A stretch of 64,000 nucleotides of DNA from Flavobacterium seoulense (GTDB taxonomy: Bacteria > Bacteroidota > Bacteroidia > Flavobacteriales > Flavobacteriaceae), in the NCBI RefSeq assembly GCF_000695795.1, contig NZ_JNCA01000021.1, positions 81,573 through 145,572 on the forward strand, written 5' to 3'. The notes under the pieces were generated by a model. It saw nothing but the letters and a program-made list of their open reading frames with translations. It did no database searches and was not told the origin of the DNA. A program made the position numbers and the translations under genes. Shown here piece by piece: positions 16,339-25,094 of the stretch (its first letter is position 1; each line of letters opens with the position of its first letter).

Positions 16339-16797
16339 TTATCTAAAATAAGGTCGGTTTACAAGAGGAGAAAATGGCCACGGAATGGCAATAAAAATGA
16401 TAATTAAAGCTATTGAAAACCAAACAAGCATAATTTTAAATTTTTGCTCTTCAGAAAGTTTTCTTTTTGCCAAAGCTGAGCCAATTGTAATAAGAGTAAT
16501 TGCAACGAACATTAATATAAAATGAATAAGCCCGAAAAAAGCAATGTCTATATTCTCAATCCCATCTTTAAAGTTCTTCCAAAAATATTTCACAATCGGA
16601 CTTTGAACATAAACTAATATTCCAAACAGAAGTTGAATATGCGCAATGGTTGCTGTCCAATGTCGGACAAGATTATCTTTTTTAGTAAAAGGACGCTTAT
16701 AATAATACCCTTTGTAAGCAATGTAAATCGAATAGATTAAACTTGCCAATACAAGCCATCTCATAAAAGAGTGACAAATTAAAATAGATTGATACAT
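16339..16797 (-). CDS. Four-helix membrane protein (cytochrome-b-like topology)
   Basis: 152 residues from the preferred ATG at 16797 (MYQSILICHSFMRWLVL). A longer frame to 16830 would start beside the palindromic operator at 16827-16860 and adds 11 unlikely residues. Four hydrophobic helices carry His in helix 1 (ICHSFMRW), helix 2 (RHWTATIAHIQLLFG) and helix 3 (GLIHFILM). Membrane-embedded His in several helices would suit a haem-binding or DoxX-like membrane protein, but no family motif is certain. It is the first gene after the putative TetR operator. The function is unknown. Confidence 0.7.
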   Translation of the reverse strand: MYQSILICHSFMRWLVLASLIYSIYIAYKGYYYKRPFTKKDNLVRHWTATIAHIQLLFGILVYVQSPIVKYFWKNFKDGIENIDIAFFGLIHFILMFVAITLITIGSALAKRKLSEEQKFKIMLVWFSIALIIIFIAIPWPFSPLVNRPYFR

Positions 16798-16826
16798 TGT
16801 TATTGATTTTAACAATGCAAATGTAT

Positions 16827-16860
16827 CCAAAAAAACATACTAATCAGTATGTTTTTTTGG
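16827..16860. promoter_or_regulatory. Perfect 15+15 bp palindrome, TetR operator and/or terminator
   Basis: Two perfect 15-bp arms (16827-16841 and 16846-16860) flank AATC; the core is ACATACTAATCAGTATGT. It lies between the tetR stop (16867) and the membrane-protein start (16797). The core 14-mer ATACTAATCAGTAT resembles ATACTAGTTGGTAT in front of tetR (17463-17476), which supports an operator. The A/T tracts at both ends could also let it act as an attenuator between the two genes. Confidence 0.7.
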
Positions 16861-16866
16861 ATATTT

Positions 16867-17457
16867 TTATTTCAAATTGTTTAAATACTTTTTAAAACCT
16901 TGTAAATAAACAACATAAACAGAATTATTATTTTGAAGTTTTCCAAAATTTCTAATTCCCCAATAGCCTGATAATATAAACAGAGCTACTTGCTCAGCAA
17001 TAACATCTCTTCGAATTAGTCCTTCTTCTTGCCCTTTCTCAATTGCTTTAATAATCGTCAATTTCCATTGGCTTACTAGTTCTCTTAAAGCTTCTGTAAA
17101 ATTATTATTCCAAGGACTCATTTCCTGTGTTAAATTCCCGACTGGACAACCATATTTTACTTGTAGAAAAGGATCGTCCATCAATAAATATGAAATCATA
17201 TTGTAAAAATCATCTATTGGGTTTTGAGACTTTTCTATTGGTTCAATAAAATGTTTCATCATTGTTGGTTTTAAAATCTCTTCAATAATGGCAATTCCCA
17301 TTTCATCTTTAGTCTTAAAATGATAATAAAATGCACCTTTCGTTACTTTAGTAGTCGCAATAATTTCATCAATACTTGTAGTTTGATATCCTTTTGTATA
17401 AATCAATTCGAACGCCTTATGAAGAATTGTAAGTCGTGTATTAGCTGCTTTTGACAT
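16867..17457 (-). CDS. TetR/AcrR family transcriptional regulator
   Basis: 196 residues. The N-terminal HTH is TRLTILHKAFELIYTKGYQT followed by TSIDEIIATTKVTKGAFYYHFKTKDEM, a textbook TetR domain (about residues 6-52). The C-terminal domain is helical (TetR_C type) and would bind an effector. It probably represses itself and the three small downstream genes (16797 to 15806): related palindromes lie before it (17463-17476) and just after it (16827-16860). A -7-like TTATTTTG (minus, 17483-17490) would place the upstream palindrome across the transcript start. Confidence 0.93.
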   Translation of the reverse strand: MSKAANTRLTILHKAFELIYTKGYQTTSIDEIIATTKVTKGAFYYHFKTKDEMGIAIIEEILKPTMMKHFIEPIEKSQNPIDDFYNMISYLLMDDPFLQVKYGCPVGNLTQEMSPWNNNFTEALRELVSQWKLTIIKAIEKGQEEGLIRRDVIAEQVALFILSGYWGIRNFGKLQNNNSVYVVYLQGFKKYLNNLK

Positions 17458-17462
17458 AAAAA

Positions 17463-17476
17463 ATACTAGTTGGTAT
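17463..17476. promoter_or_regulatory. Candidate TetR autoregulatory operator
   Basis: ATACTAGTTGGTAT, an imperfect 14-bp palindrome 5 bp ahead of the tetR ATG. It shares ATACTA at one end and GTAT at the other with the core of the larger palindrome downstream of tetR. It would overlap the predicted transcript start. Confidence 0.55.
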
Positions 17477-17606
17477 AAAAAACAAAATAAAGAAATTAAT
17501 TTGGATTAAGACTTTTAAATTACGTCCATATAATGCCTAACTACATTCGTTTATTTTGAATTGGTTTTGTATTTTAGCCTTCAATTTTCTTGCAATTACA
17601 AACACC

Positions 17607-19235
17607 ATGGATTTAAACTTCAATAAAAACGAAGATCACAATAAACTTTTACTTTCTGATTTACGACAAAAATTCTCTAAAATTAAATTAGGAGGAGGCG
17701 AAAAACGCATTCAAAAATTACACAGCGAAGGCAAAATGACCGCTCGCGAACGCATTGATTATTTATTGGATGCCAAAGCTGAAAGTATTGAAATAGGTGC
17801 ACTTGTTGCAGAAGGAATGTACAAAGAACACGGCGGATGTCCATCAGGAGGAGTTGTTGTAAAATTAGGTTATATCAAAGGAAAACAATGCATTGTTGTT
17901 GCCAATGATGCTACTGTAAAAGCGGGTGCCTGGTTCCCTATTACCGCTAAGAAAAATCTACGTGCACAGGAAATCGCTATGGAAAACAAAATTCCGATTA
18001 TTTATTTGGTTGATAGTGCCGGAGTTTATTTGCCATTGCAAGACGAAATTTTTCCAGATAAAGAACATTTCGGACGTATTTTTAGAAATAACGCTATAAT
18101 GAGCAGTATGGGAATTACACAGATTTCAGCTATTATGGGCAGTTGTGTTGCTGGTGGTGCCTATTTACCAATTATGAGCGACGAAGCCATTATTGTAGAT
18201 AAAACGGCTAGTATTTTCCTTGCCGGAAGTTATTTAGTTAAAGCCGCCATTGGTGAAGCTATTGATAATGAAACTCTGGGCGGAGCTACTACTCATTGCG
18301 AAATTTCAGGTGTAACCGATTATAAAGCCAAAGATGATAAAGATGCTTTGGACAAAATAAAAAACATAGTTGACAAAATAGGTGATTATGAAAAAGCAGG
18401 TTTTAATCGAATCAAAGCGCAAAAACCCGCTTTAGACGAAAAAGAAATTTACGGTATTTTACCAAAATCCCGCGCCGAACAATACGATATGATGGAAATC
18501 ATCAGTCGCATGGTCGATAATTCAGAATTTGAAGCTTATAAAGATGGTTATGGACAAACAATCATTACAGGTTATGCCCGAATTGATGGCTGGGCTGTGG
18601 GAATTGTGGCCAATCAGCGAAAAGTAATCAAAACTAAAAAAGGCGAAATGCAGTTTGGTGGCGTAATCTATTCTGACAGTGCCGACAAAGCCACTCGCTT
18701 TATTGCTAATTGTAACCAGAAAAAAATTCCTCTAGTATTCCTACAGGATGTTACCGGATTTATGGTAGGTTCCAAATCAGAGCAAGGCGGAATCATCAAA
18801 GACGGTGCTAAAATGGTGAATGCAGTAAGTAATTCGGTAGTTCCTAAATTTACCGTGATTGTTGGAAATTCTTATGGTGCTGGAAACTATGCCATGTGTG
18901 GAAAAGCTTATGATCCGAGATTAATATTCGCCTGGCCAAGTGCAGAATTGGCCGTTATGGGTGGAACGCAGGCAGCCAAAGTTTTGGCGCAAATAGAAGC
19001 TTCGTCTTTAAAAGCAAAAGGCGAAACGGTTGACGAAGCCAAAGAAGCTGAATTATTTGCAAAAATAAAAGCCCGTTACGACGAGCAAACTTCTCCCTAT
19101 TATGCTGCTTCCCGCTTATGGACAGACGCTATTATTGATCCATTAGAAACCAGAAAATGGATTTCGATGGGAATTGAAGCTGCTAACCACGCTCCTATCG
19201 AAAAAGCTTTTAATCTTGGTGTAATTCAGGTTTAA
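17607..19235 (+). CDS. Acyl-CoA carboxylase, carboxyltransferase beta subunit (methylcrotonyl/propionyl-CoA type)
   Basis: 542 residues from the ATG at 17607 (MDLNFNKNEDHNKLL). An in-frame TTG at 17556 would add an unlikely hydrophobic leader. Two crotonase-like carboxyltransferase halves are visible. The N-half has LGGGEKRIQKLHSEGKMTAR and EHGGCPSGGVVVKLG; the C-half has SYGAGNYAMCGKAYDPR and AVMGGTQAAKVLAQIE. The GGCPSGG segment favours methylcrotonyl-CoA carboxylase over propionyl-CoA carboxylase, pointing to leucine degradation, but this call is not decisive. The biotin-carrying alpha subunit is not next to it. It is monocistronic. Confidence 0.9.
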   Translation: MDLNFNKNEDHNKLLLSDLRQKFSKIKLGGGEKRIQKLHSEGKMTARERIDYLLDAKAESIEIGALVAEGMYKEHGGCPSGGVVVKLGYIKGKQCIVVANDATVKAGAWFPITAKKNLRAQEIAMENKIPIIYLVDSAGVYLPLQDEIFPDKEHFGRIFRNNAIMSSMGITQISAIMGSCVAGGAYLPIMSDEAIIVDKTASIFLAGSYLVKAAIGEAIDNETLGGATTHCEISGVTDYKAKDDKDALDKIKNIVDKIGDYEKAGFNRIKAQKPALDEKEIYGILPKSRAEQYDMMEIISRMVDNSEFEAYKDGYGQTIITGYARIDGWAVGIVANQRKVIKTKKGEMQFGGVIYSDSADKATRFIANCNQKKIPLVFLQDVTGFMVGSKSEQGGIIKDGAKMVNAVSNSVVPKFTVIVGNSYGAGNYAMCGKAYDPRLIFAWPSAELAVMGGTQAAKVLAQIEASSLKAKGETVDEAKEAELFAKIKARYDEQTSPYYAASRLWTDAIIDPLETRKWISMGIEAANHAPIEKAFNLGVIQV

Positions 19236-19295
19236 ACAGTTAAAAAACATCCTAAATTTAGCCGCTCTTTTAATAATGTATTTTTTATAAGTTGT

Positions 19296-19303
19296 TACCT
19301 TTG
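19296..19303 (+). promoter_or_regulatory. -7 promoter element TACCTTTG
   Basis: An exact TAnnTTTG match 38 bp before the ATG of the bile-acid:sodium symporter family gene; predicted start near 19310. Confidence 0.55.
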
Positions 19304-19340
19304 CTGGCTTATAAAAAAATACAAATCAGATTAATTTATA

Positions 19341-20330
19341 ATGAAATTCAAAATAGATAAATTTATTCTTTCCATAATTATTGTTGTACTTGCTGCTTAT
19401 CTTTTTCCTCAATTAGGAGGAAATTCAAGTCCGTTACCATTAGCCAAAATCGGAAGTATTGGTGTTTCGCTAATCTTCTTTTTTTATGGTCTTAAGCTAA
19501 GTCCCGAAAAAATAAAAACCGGTTTAAGAAACTGGAGATTACATCTTTTAGTGCAAACTTGTACTTTCTTGCTATTCCCTCTTATTATTTTGTGTTTTTA
19601 CCCATTAATCCATTCTGAATACGATAAAAATATCTGGCTTGCCTTTTTGTTTTTGGCAGCTTTGCCTTCTACCGTTTCTTCATCTGTCGTAATGGTATCT
19701 ATGGCCAAAGGAAATATTCCGGCAGCAATTTTTAACGCCAGTATTTCAGGATTAATAGGAATTGTTGTTACACCGCTTTGGCTGGGACTTTTCCTGAATG
19801 ATACAGCTGCTAGTTACGATTTAGGCGAAATTTATACTAAACTGATTATTGAAGTCGTTGTTCCGGTTATTTTAGGTTTGCTTTTACATCGTTTTTGGGG
19901 CAGTTTGGCCCAAAAATACAACAGTTACCTAACTCTATTTGATAAATCAATCATTCTATTAATTATCTATAAAAGTTTTTGTAGTTCGTTTGAAGATAAG
20001 GTTTTTAGTGGTATTGACACTTTAAACTTTGTCTTTATTGCAGTTGCTGTTTTGGGATTATTTTATGTTGTTTATTTTATTACTGGTTTCGTTAGTAACA
20101 AACTTGGATTCAGTACCGAAGATAAAATTACAGCTCAATTTTGCGGAACTAAAAAATCATTAGTTCACGGAACTGTTTTCGCTAAAATATTATTCCCAAA
20201 CCCAAGTACAATGGGAATTATTATACTTCCAATTATGCTTTTTCATGCATTTCAAATTTTCGTTATTAGCTTTATTGCTGCCCATGCCGGTAATCGTAAG
20301 GAATTAGAATTTAATTCAATTACAGATTAA
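19341..20330 (+). CDS. Bile acid:sodium symporter family transporter (SBF-like)
   Basis: 329 residues with nine to ten membrane helices. The blocks SLIFFFYGLKLSPEKIKTG, LPSTVSSSVVMVSMAKGN and FCGTKKSLVHGTVFA are characteristic of the SBF-like/DUF4137 branch (YfeH-type) of the bile acid:sodium symporter superfamily. The discontinuous helix region around PSTVSSSVV is where substrate and Na+ bind in known structures. Substrates of this branch are poorly known and bile acid itself is unlikely. It is monocistronic, with promoter at 19296 and a strong terminator after it. Confidence 0.88.
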   Translation: MKFKIDKFILSIIIVVLAAYLFPQLGGNSSPLPLAKIGSIGVSLIFFFYGLKLSPEKIKTGLRNWRLHLLVQTCTFLLFPLIILCFYPLIHSEYDKNIWLAFLFLAALPSTVSSSVVMVSMAKGNIPAAIFNASISGLIGIVVTPLWLGLFLNDTAASYDLGEIYTKLIIEVVVPVILGLLLHRFWGSLAQKYNSYLTLFDKSIILLIIYKSFCSSFEDKVFSGIDTLNFVFIAVAVLGLFYVVYFITGFVSNKLGFSTEDKITAQFCGTKKSLVHGTVFAKILFPNPSTMGIIILPIMLFHAFQIFVISFIAAHAGNRKELEFNSITD

Positions 20331-20346
20331 ACCGTTTTCAACATAA

Positions 20347-20395
20347 AAAAATCGCTAATTATAACTCAAAATAAATGTTATAATTAGCGATTTTT
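20347..20395. terminator. Bidirectional terminator
   Basis: Perfect 19-bp arms (20347-20365 and 20377-20395) around an 11-nt loop; the stem core is ATCGCTAATTATAAC. It lies between the convergent symporter (+) and DUF4494 (-) genes. Confidence 0.9.
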
Positions 20396-20418
20396 ATTTT
20401 TTTAGAAATTCTTCTTCT

Positions 20419-20973
20419 TTAAGAAACCGTTTCTTCCTCTTCCGTAACAAATTCCATATGATCTTCTATCTCAGCTACAACTTCTGGTTTAGAAGCTTTC
20501 AAAGCATTGAATTTTTCTAATTGCTCTAATTCGTCTTCATCACCACTAAAATAAGGAAAAACATCAATAATAGGCGATTCAGAAATAGCAGGAATCGTAT
20601 AATCTCCCATAGTTCCTTTCATCGTAGCAACCGTATTATCATAAGCCTCTTTTACATCATTGGCCTGAACTAAAAAGTACATATTGGTCTTGCGTTCTTT
20701 TCCACTTTCTTCATCATAAGCTAAGAGTGAAATCTTTGATTTAAACCAGCGATCGGCATTTTCAAAAGGATGAATTTCAGCATAATTAGCCACTTTTATA
20801 TTAGTAATTTTGAATTCTTCACTAATATAAGCATTCATTTCTTCATTAATTCTACTTTCGGCTTCTGTAAAGGAAATGGCGTCAATCAAATACGGTTCGG
20901 TCGTTACTTTTTGATTTCCGGTTTCGTCAGTTTTTCTATATTTTACTTTGCATTCGTACCAAATTGCGCTCAT
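20419..20973 (-). CDS. DUF4494 domain-containing protein
   Basis: 184 residues from the ATG at 20973 (MSAIWYECKVKYRKTDE). A longer frame to 20997 is rejected because the -7 element CAAAGATA/TATCTTTG (20995-21002) would put the transcript start inside it. The opening WYECKVKYRKTDETG and FTEAESRINEEMNAYISEEF fit DUF4494, a Bacteroidota family of unknown function. The C-terminus is an acidic tail (HMEFVTEEEETVS). It is soluble and cytosolic. It is a single gene. Confidence 0.85.
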   Translation of the reverse strand: MSAIWYECKVKYRKTDETGNQKVTTEPYLIDAISFTEAESRINEEMNAYISEEFKITNIKVANYAEIHPFENADRWFKSKISLLAYDEESGKERKTNMYFLVQANDVKEAYDNTVATMKGTMGDYTIPAISESPIIDVFPYFSGDEDELEQLEKFNALKASKPEVVAEIEDHMEFVTEEEETVS

Positions 20974-20994
20974 AATTTCTTTTTTTAAGGATGC

Positions 20995-21002
20995 CAAAGA
21001 TA
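20995..21002 (-). promoter_or_regulatory. -7 promoter element TATCTTTG for the DUF4494 gene
   Basis: The minus strand reads TATCTTTG, an exact TAnnTTTG match. The predicted start near 20988 decides the choice of the ATG at 20973. Confidence 0.6.
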
Positions 21003-21154
21003 GATTTTAGAGCAAAATAAATACCATTTTTAACAAAATAGATATTCACAATTTTAAATAAAAAATGCTATTACATTCATCATTACTATTTTAGGAAATT
21101 TACAAAATGGACAGCTGAAAATTCGCTAATTTTACATTTTACAACATTTTTATT

Positions 21155-21835
21155 ATGGATTTAGCATCTCATTACAACCAATTATTCTCTGATTCGAAAC
21201 AGGCTATTTCGACAAATAATTATGTTATTGATTTTGAAATTGATAGTAAATCAGATCATCGTTTCGGAATTACGCTGCTCATTCGACCTTCCGAAGCTAT
21301 AAAAAATAAGATGCAATCGTTTTTAAATGAACTCAAAGAATTAGAGCCTTCGCAATATTATTATCCTAATTCAGATATTCATATTACCGTTTTATCAATT
21401 ATTTCCTGTCATGATGGTTTTTCCTTAAACCAAATCAATCCTGAACAATACATAGCTGTTATCAAGGAAAATATGGCCATTTTGAATAATTTAGAAATTG
21501 AGTTCAGCGGAATTACAGCTTCCAATTCGACAATTATGATTCAGGGATTTCCATCGAATGATAGTTTAAATACTTTTCGAAATTCACTTCGAGAAGCATT
21601 TAGAAAAACAAATCTGCAACAAAGTATCGATAATCGTTACACCTTATTTACGGCACATACCAGCGTTTGCCGATTTAGAAAACCTCTTGCTAATACCACA
21701 AAATTGATTTCAGTTTTAGAAAAATTCCGCAATCACGATTTTGGAAAATTTGAAGTTAACCAACTCGAATTAGTCTTCAATGACTGGTACCAAAGAAAAG
21801 AAAAAACGCAAATTTTACAGCAATTTAAAATCTAA
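21155..21835 (+). CDS. 2'-5' RNA ligase / 2H phosphoesterase family protein
   Basis: 226 residues. Two HxT/Sx motifs define the 2H fold: IHITVLS (about residue 75) and FTAHTSVCRF (about residue 167). The family includes bacterial ThpR (RNA 2',3'-cyclic phosphodiesterase) and other cyclic nucleotide phosphodiesterases. The exact substrate cannot be told, and the protein is longer than ThpR (about 180). It is soluble with no neighbours in an obvious operon. A weak -7-like TACATTTT precedes it. Confidence 0.82.
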   Translation: MDLASHYNQLFSDSKQAISTNNYVIDFEIDSKSDHRFGITLLIRPSEAIKNKMQSFLNELKELEPSQYYYPNSDIHITVLSIISCHDGFSLNQINPEQYIAVIKENMAILNNLEIEFSGITASNSTIMIQGFPSNDSLNTFRNSLREAFRKTNLQQSIDNRYTLFTAHTSVCRFRKPLANTTKLISVLEKFRNHDFGKFEVNQLELVFNDWYQRKEKTQILQQFKI

Positions 21836-21985
21836 AAATGAAGTTATTTTTTAGATTCATTTTTTGCTTCTGAATATAATTTTATTAGCAGAAGCACTTA
21901 TTAAGTCAACAAAAACAATACTTTACAACTAAAAAAATCAAAAAACAGAATCATTTCGTTTTGTTAATATTACGTTAAATAAAAA

Positions 21986-22018
21986 TTAAACAGCTGTTTA
22001 AATTAAACACTTGTTTAA
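21986..22018. promoter_or_regulatory. Tandem TetR operator TTAAACA-NN-TGTTTAA x2
   Basis: Two 16-bp palindromes separated by one base: TTAAACAGCTGTTTAA (21986-22001) and TTAAACACTTGTTTAA (22003-22018). The second overlaps the -7 element TAATTTTG (22016-22023) of the efflux operon. Binding of the TetR protein encoded by the first gene would block the promoter. Confidence 0.75.
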
Positions 22019-22023
22019 TTTTG
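22016..22023 (+). promoter_or_regulatory. -7 promoter element TAATTTTG of the efflux operon
   Basis: An exact TAnnTTTG match overlapping the second operator palindrome. The predicted start near 22030 leaves about 18 nt before the TTG start codon. Confidence 0.6.
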
Positions 22024-22047
22024 TACTGTAATTAAAAACAAATCCAA

Positions 22048-22674
22048 TTGAAAACTGATTTTAACGAAAAGCAAATTCAAATTCTCTTAATAGCCGAAAC
22101 GCTATTTGCCGAGAATGGATTCGAGAGAACTTCGATTAGAACAATTGCAAAAGCAGCCGAAATTAATGTGGCAATGGTTTCCTATTATTTTGGTTCGAAA
22201 GAAAAACTATTAGAAGCTCTAATTCTGTATCGTACTTCTGACCTAAAAATTCAAATAGAAAATCTTTCGCATGAAGAATTAGATCCTATTGAAAAGATTG
22301 ACAAACTAATCGAATTGTATATTAACCGTATTCGATGTAATAAAGGAATTTACAGAATTTTACATTTTGAATTTTCATCAGAAGAAGAGGAAGATAAATT
22401 AAAAATTTTGAATCAATTAAGAGATCGAAATTTAAAATCCTTAGAAACTATTATTCACGAAGGACAGCAAAAAGGAATTTTTAGAAAAGATATTATCATT
22501 CCGTTAATATCGCCTACTATTCTGGGGACCTTTTTTCACTTTAGCATGAATAAGCCGTATTTCAAAAAGCTTTTGGCGCTGGAAACTGACGAAGCATTCG
22601 AAAATTATATTCAAACAAAACTTAAAACTCACATTCAACAAACAATCAAAGCACTTCTCATTTATGAAAGCTAA
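22048..22674 (+). CDS. TetR/AcrR family regulator of the EmrAB-TolC operon (TTG start)
   Basis: 208 residues. The TetR HTH is at residues about 8-55: ILLIAETLFAENGFERTSIR, then TIAKAAEINVAMVSYYFGSKEKL. No ATG or GTG is available: a stop codon lies five codons upstream and the next in-frame ATG falls inside the recognition helix, so the TTG at 22048 is taken as the start. The C-terminal helical domain would sense an effector. Its stop overlaps the ATG of the TolC gene by 11 bp. Tandem palindromes over the promoter are the expected autoregulatory operator. Confidence 0.92.
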   Translation: MKTDFNEKQIQILLIAETLFAENGFERTSIRTIAKAAEINVAMVSYYFGSKEKLLEALILYRTSDLKIQIENLSHEELDPIEKIDKLIELYINRIRCNKGIYRILHFEFSSEEEEDKLKILNQLRDRNLKSLETIIHEGQQKGIFRKDIIIPLISPTILGTFFHFSMNKPYFKKLLALETDEAFENYIQTKLKTHIQQTIKALLIYES

Positions 22675-24001
22675 TTATTTAATCCTCTTTGGGGTATTAT
22701 TTCTAGGAATAACATCCGTTGAAGCACAGGAAAAAAGGAGTCTGACTCTTGACGAAGCCATTCATCTGGCTTGGGAAAAGAGCAACGAAGTGAATTTGGC
22801 AAATGCCAAAGTAACTACTAAAAAATACGAACTACAATCGGTCAAAAATAACCGTTATCCTGATTTGAAAGCCTCGGCGCAATACCAACGATTGACAAAT
22901 GCTAATGTTGATATGAAAATCAATAACAGTAGTGAAAACAATGAATCAGAGTCAAAAACACCCAAGGTAAATCAATTAGTATTGGGACAAATTAATGCTA
23001 CTCTGCCTATTTTCTCAGGTTTTAAACTAAAAAATAGTATTAAAGTTTCAGACAATTTGTATCAGGCAGAAACAGCTAATGCTTTGCAAACGAAAGAAGA
23101 AACAGCGATGAAAGTAATCAATTATTATGTCGCTTTATACAAAGCTCAAAAAACGGTTGATTTACTGAACGAAAATTACAAAAGCGCTGAACAACGTGTA
23201 AAAGATTTTACGGAATTAGAAAAAAACGAAATTGTTCCTAAAAATGATTTACTAAAAACACAATTACAATTATCTAAAGTACAATTGTCTTTAGATCAGG
23301 CAAAGAGTGATTTGAATGTTATCAACTATGAATTGAATAATTTGCTAAAGCTAAATCCTGACACAAAAATAGCAGTTTCGGAAAGTGATTTTTACAATTT
23401 TGAACCCAATAACATTCCTGTTGATGAAAATCCGGCATTAGAAAACCGTAAAGATTTAGAAGCACTTCGTTTTCAGGAAAAAGCAAGTCTGGCTAACATT
23501 AAAGTAGCTAGAAGCGGTTATTATCCTTCGTTATCACTTATTGGAGGTTATACTACTTTAGATTTAAAAAATGTGGTCACGGTACAAAACGCAATGAATT
23601 TTGGGGTGGGAATCTCTTATAATCTAAGCGGAATTTTAAAAAACGGAACCGAAGTAAAAGTAGCCAAAAGTCATGCTGAAGAAGTACAAACTTCACAAAT
23701 GATGCTTACTGATCATATTAAAGTTCAGGTGCAAAAAGCCATCGAAGATTATGATTTAGCAGTAAAACAAAAAGTAGTTTACAATGAAGCTGTTGTTCAA
23801 GCTACTGAAAATTACCGAATCTTAAAAGACAAATACGACAATGGTCTTGCTGATACAAATGACTTGTTAGAAGCCGATGTCGAACAATTAAGTTCAAAAA
23901 TTAATGATGCCGTGGCTAAAGCCAATGTTACTCAAAAATATTACAGTTTACTTTCAGTAACCGGACAATTAAACCAAACTTTCAACCTTACTAAAATATA
24001 A
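22664..24001 (+). CDS. TolC family outer-membrane efflux channel
   Basis: 445 residues. The signal peptide (YLILFGVLFLGITSVEAQ) is followed by two outer-membrane efflux protein repeats: LTLDEAIHLAWEKSNEVNLA opens the first, and the second starts near NRKDLEALRFQEKASLANIK. Long heptad-rich helices are typical of the periplasmic tunnel. The length matches the family. It would form the trimeric outer-membrane duct for the EmrA/EmrB pair encoded directly downstream (12 bp gap). Confidence 0.93.
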   Translation: MKANYLILFGVLFLGITSVEAQEKRSLTLDEAIHLAWEKSNEVNLANAKVTTKKYELQSVKNNRYPDLKASAQYQRLTNANVDMKINNSSENNESESKTPKVNQLVLGQINATLPIFSGFKLKNSIKVSDNLYQAETANALQTKEETAMKVINYYVALYKAQKTVDLLNENYKSAEQRVKDFTELEKNEIVPKNDLLKTQLQLSKVQLSLDQAKSDLNVINYELNNLLKLNPDTKIAVSESDFYNFEPNNIPVDENPALENRKDLEALRFQEKASLANIKVARSGYYPSLSLIGGYTTLDLKNVVTVQNAMNFGVGISYNLSGILKNGTEVKVAKSHAEEVQTSQMMLTDHIKVQVQKAIEDYDLAVKQKVVYNEAVVQATENYRILKDKYDNGLADTNDLLEADVEQLSSKINDAVAKANVTQKYYSLLSVTGQLNQTFNLTKI

Positions 24002-24013
24002 TAGTTACCTAAA

Positions 24014-25093
24014 ATGGAAAAGAAAAAAACAAATAAAAAATTTATCGTTATAATAGGTTCATTAATCCTATTAGGCGTTGTGTATGGTTCTTACAAATAC
24101 ATTCATTCATTATCTCACGAAGGTACTGATGATGCACAAGTGGAGAAATACATGAATCCAATTATTCCAAGAGTTTCGGGATATGTGAGCAAAGTGTATA
24201 TTAAAGACAATGATTATGTAAAAAAAGGAGATACTTTGTTTACCATTGATCAAAAAGATTATCAGTTAAAAATTGACGAAGCTACAGCAGCATTGGCGGC
24301 AGCCGAAGGAAATTTTGAAGTATCAAAAGCAGATATTGGAAGTATTCTGGCTAATATTTCAGTATCGGAAGCTAATGTACAATCGGCAGGTGGAAATATT
24401 CAAAATGCTAAAATCAAATTAGGTTTGGCAACGAATGATTTCAACCGTTACAGTAATTTATATGCTAATCATACAATTACAAAACAACAATACGAGCAAG
24501 CTTTAGCAGCAAAACAAGAAGCTGAAAATCAGGTACGTATTTTACAACAACAAGAAAAAGCAAGTGCTTTTCAAAAATCGGTAGTTCAGGCAAAATCAGT
24601 TGTTTCAAATAAAGAAACTGATGTGGCTGCAGCCAATATTAAAAGAGCTCAGGCTTTATTAGAATCGGCTAAACTGAACTTAAGTTACACCGTAATTACA
24701 GCAGCGATTGATGGTCAGGTTTCTAAAATTGATATTCAGCCAGGACAATTAGTACAGCCGGGACAATCTTTGTTTTACATTATCAACAACAACGAAGCCT
24801 GGGTAATTGCGAACTTTAAAGAAACGCAATTGAACAAAATGGTTGCTGGCCAAAAAGTAGCTTTGAAAGTAGATGCTTATCCTGATTATGAATTTTCAGG
24901 AACGGTAACTTCATTTTCTCCTGCTACAGGATCTCGTTTTTCGATTTTGCCTCCTGATAATGCAACTGGAAACTTTGTGAAAACAATTCAACGTTTGCCT
25001 GTAAAAATCAGTATCGATACGACTAATGATATTGAAAAAGTAAAATTATTACGTCCGGGAATGAATGTAGACGTAGATGTACATATAAAATAA
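24014..25093 (+). CDS. HlyD/EmrA family periplasmic adaptor
   Basis: 359 residues. One N-terminal membrane anchor (FIVIIGSLILLGVVYGSY) is followed by a split lipoyl/barrel-sandwich domain (IPRVSGYVSKVYIKDNDYVK and LNLSYTVITAAIDGQVSKID) flanking a long alpha-helical hairpin (about residues 85-215). The EGTDDAQVEKY segment is typical of EmrA/VceA. It bridges the MFS pump in the inner membrane to TolC. It is one base short of contact with the emrB-like gene, consistent with a single operon. Confidence 0.93.
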   Translation: MEKKKTNKKFIVIIGSLILLGVVYGSYKYIHSLSHEGTDDAQVEKYMNPIIPRVSGYVSKVYIKDNDYVKKGDTLFTIDQKDYQLKIDEATAALAAAEGNFEVSKADIGSILANISVSEANVQSAGGNIQNAKIKLGLATNDFNRYSNLYANHTITKQQYEQALAAKQEAENQVRILQQQEKASAFQKSVVQAKSVVSNKETDVAAANIKRAQALLESAKLNLSYTVITAAIDGQVSKIDIQPGQLVQPGQSLFYIINNNEAWVIANFKETQLNKMVAGQKVALKVDAYPDYEFSGTVTSFSPATGSRFSILPPDNATGNFVKTIQRLPVKISIDTTNDIEKVKLLRPGMNVDVDVHIK

Positions 25094-25094
25094 A

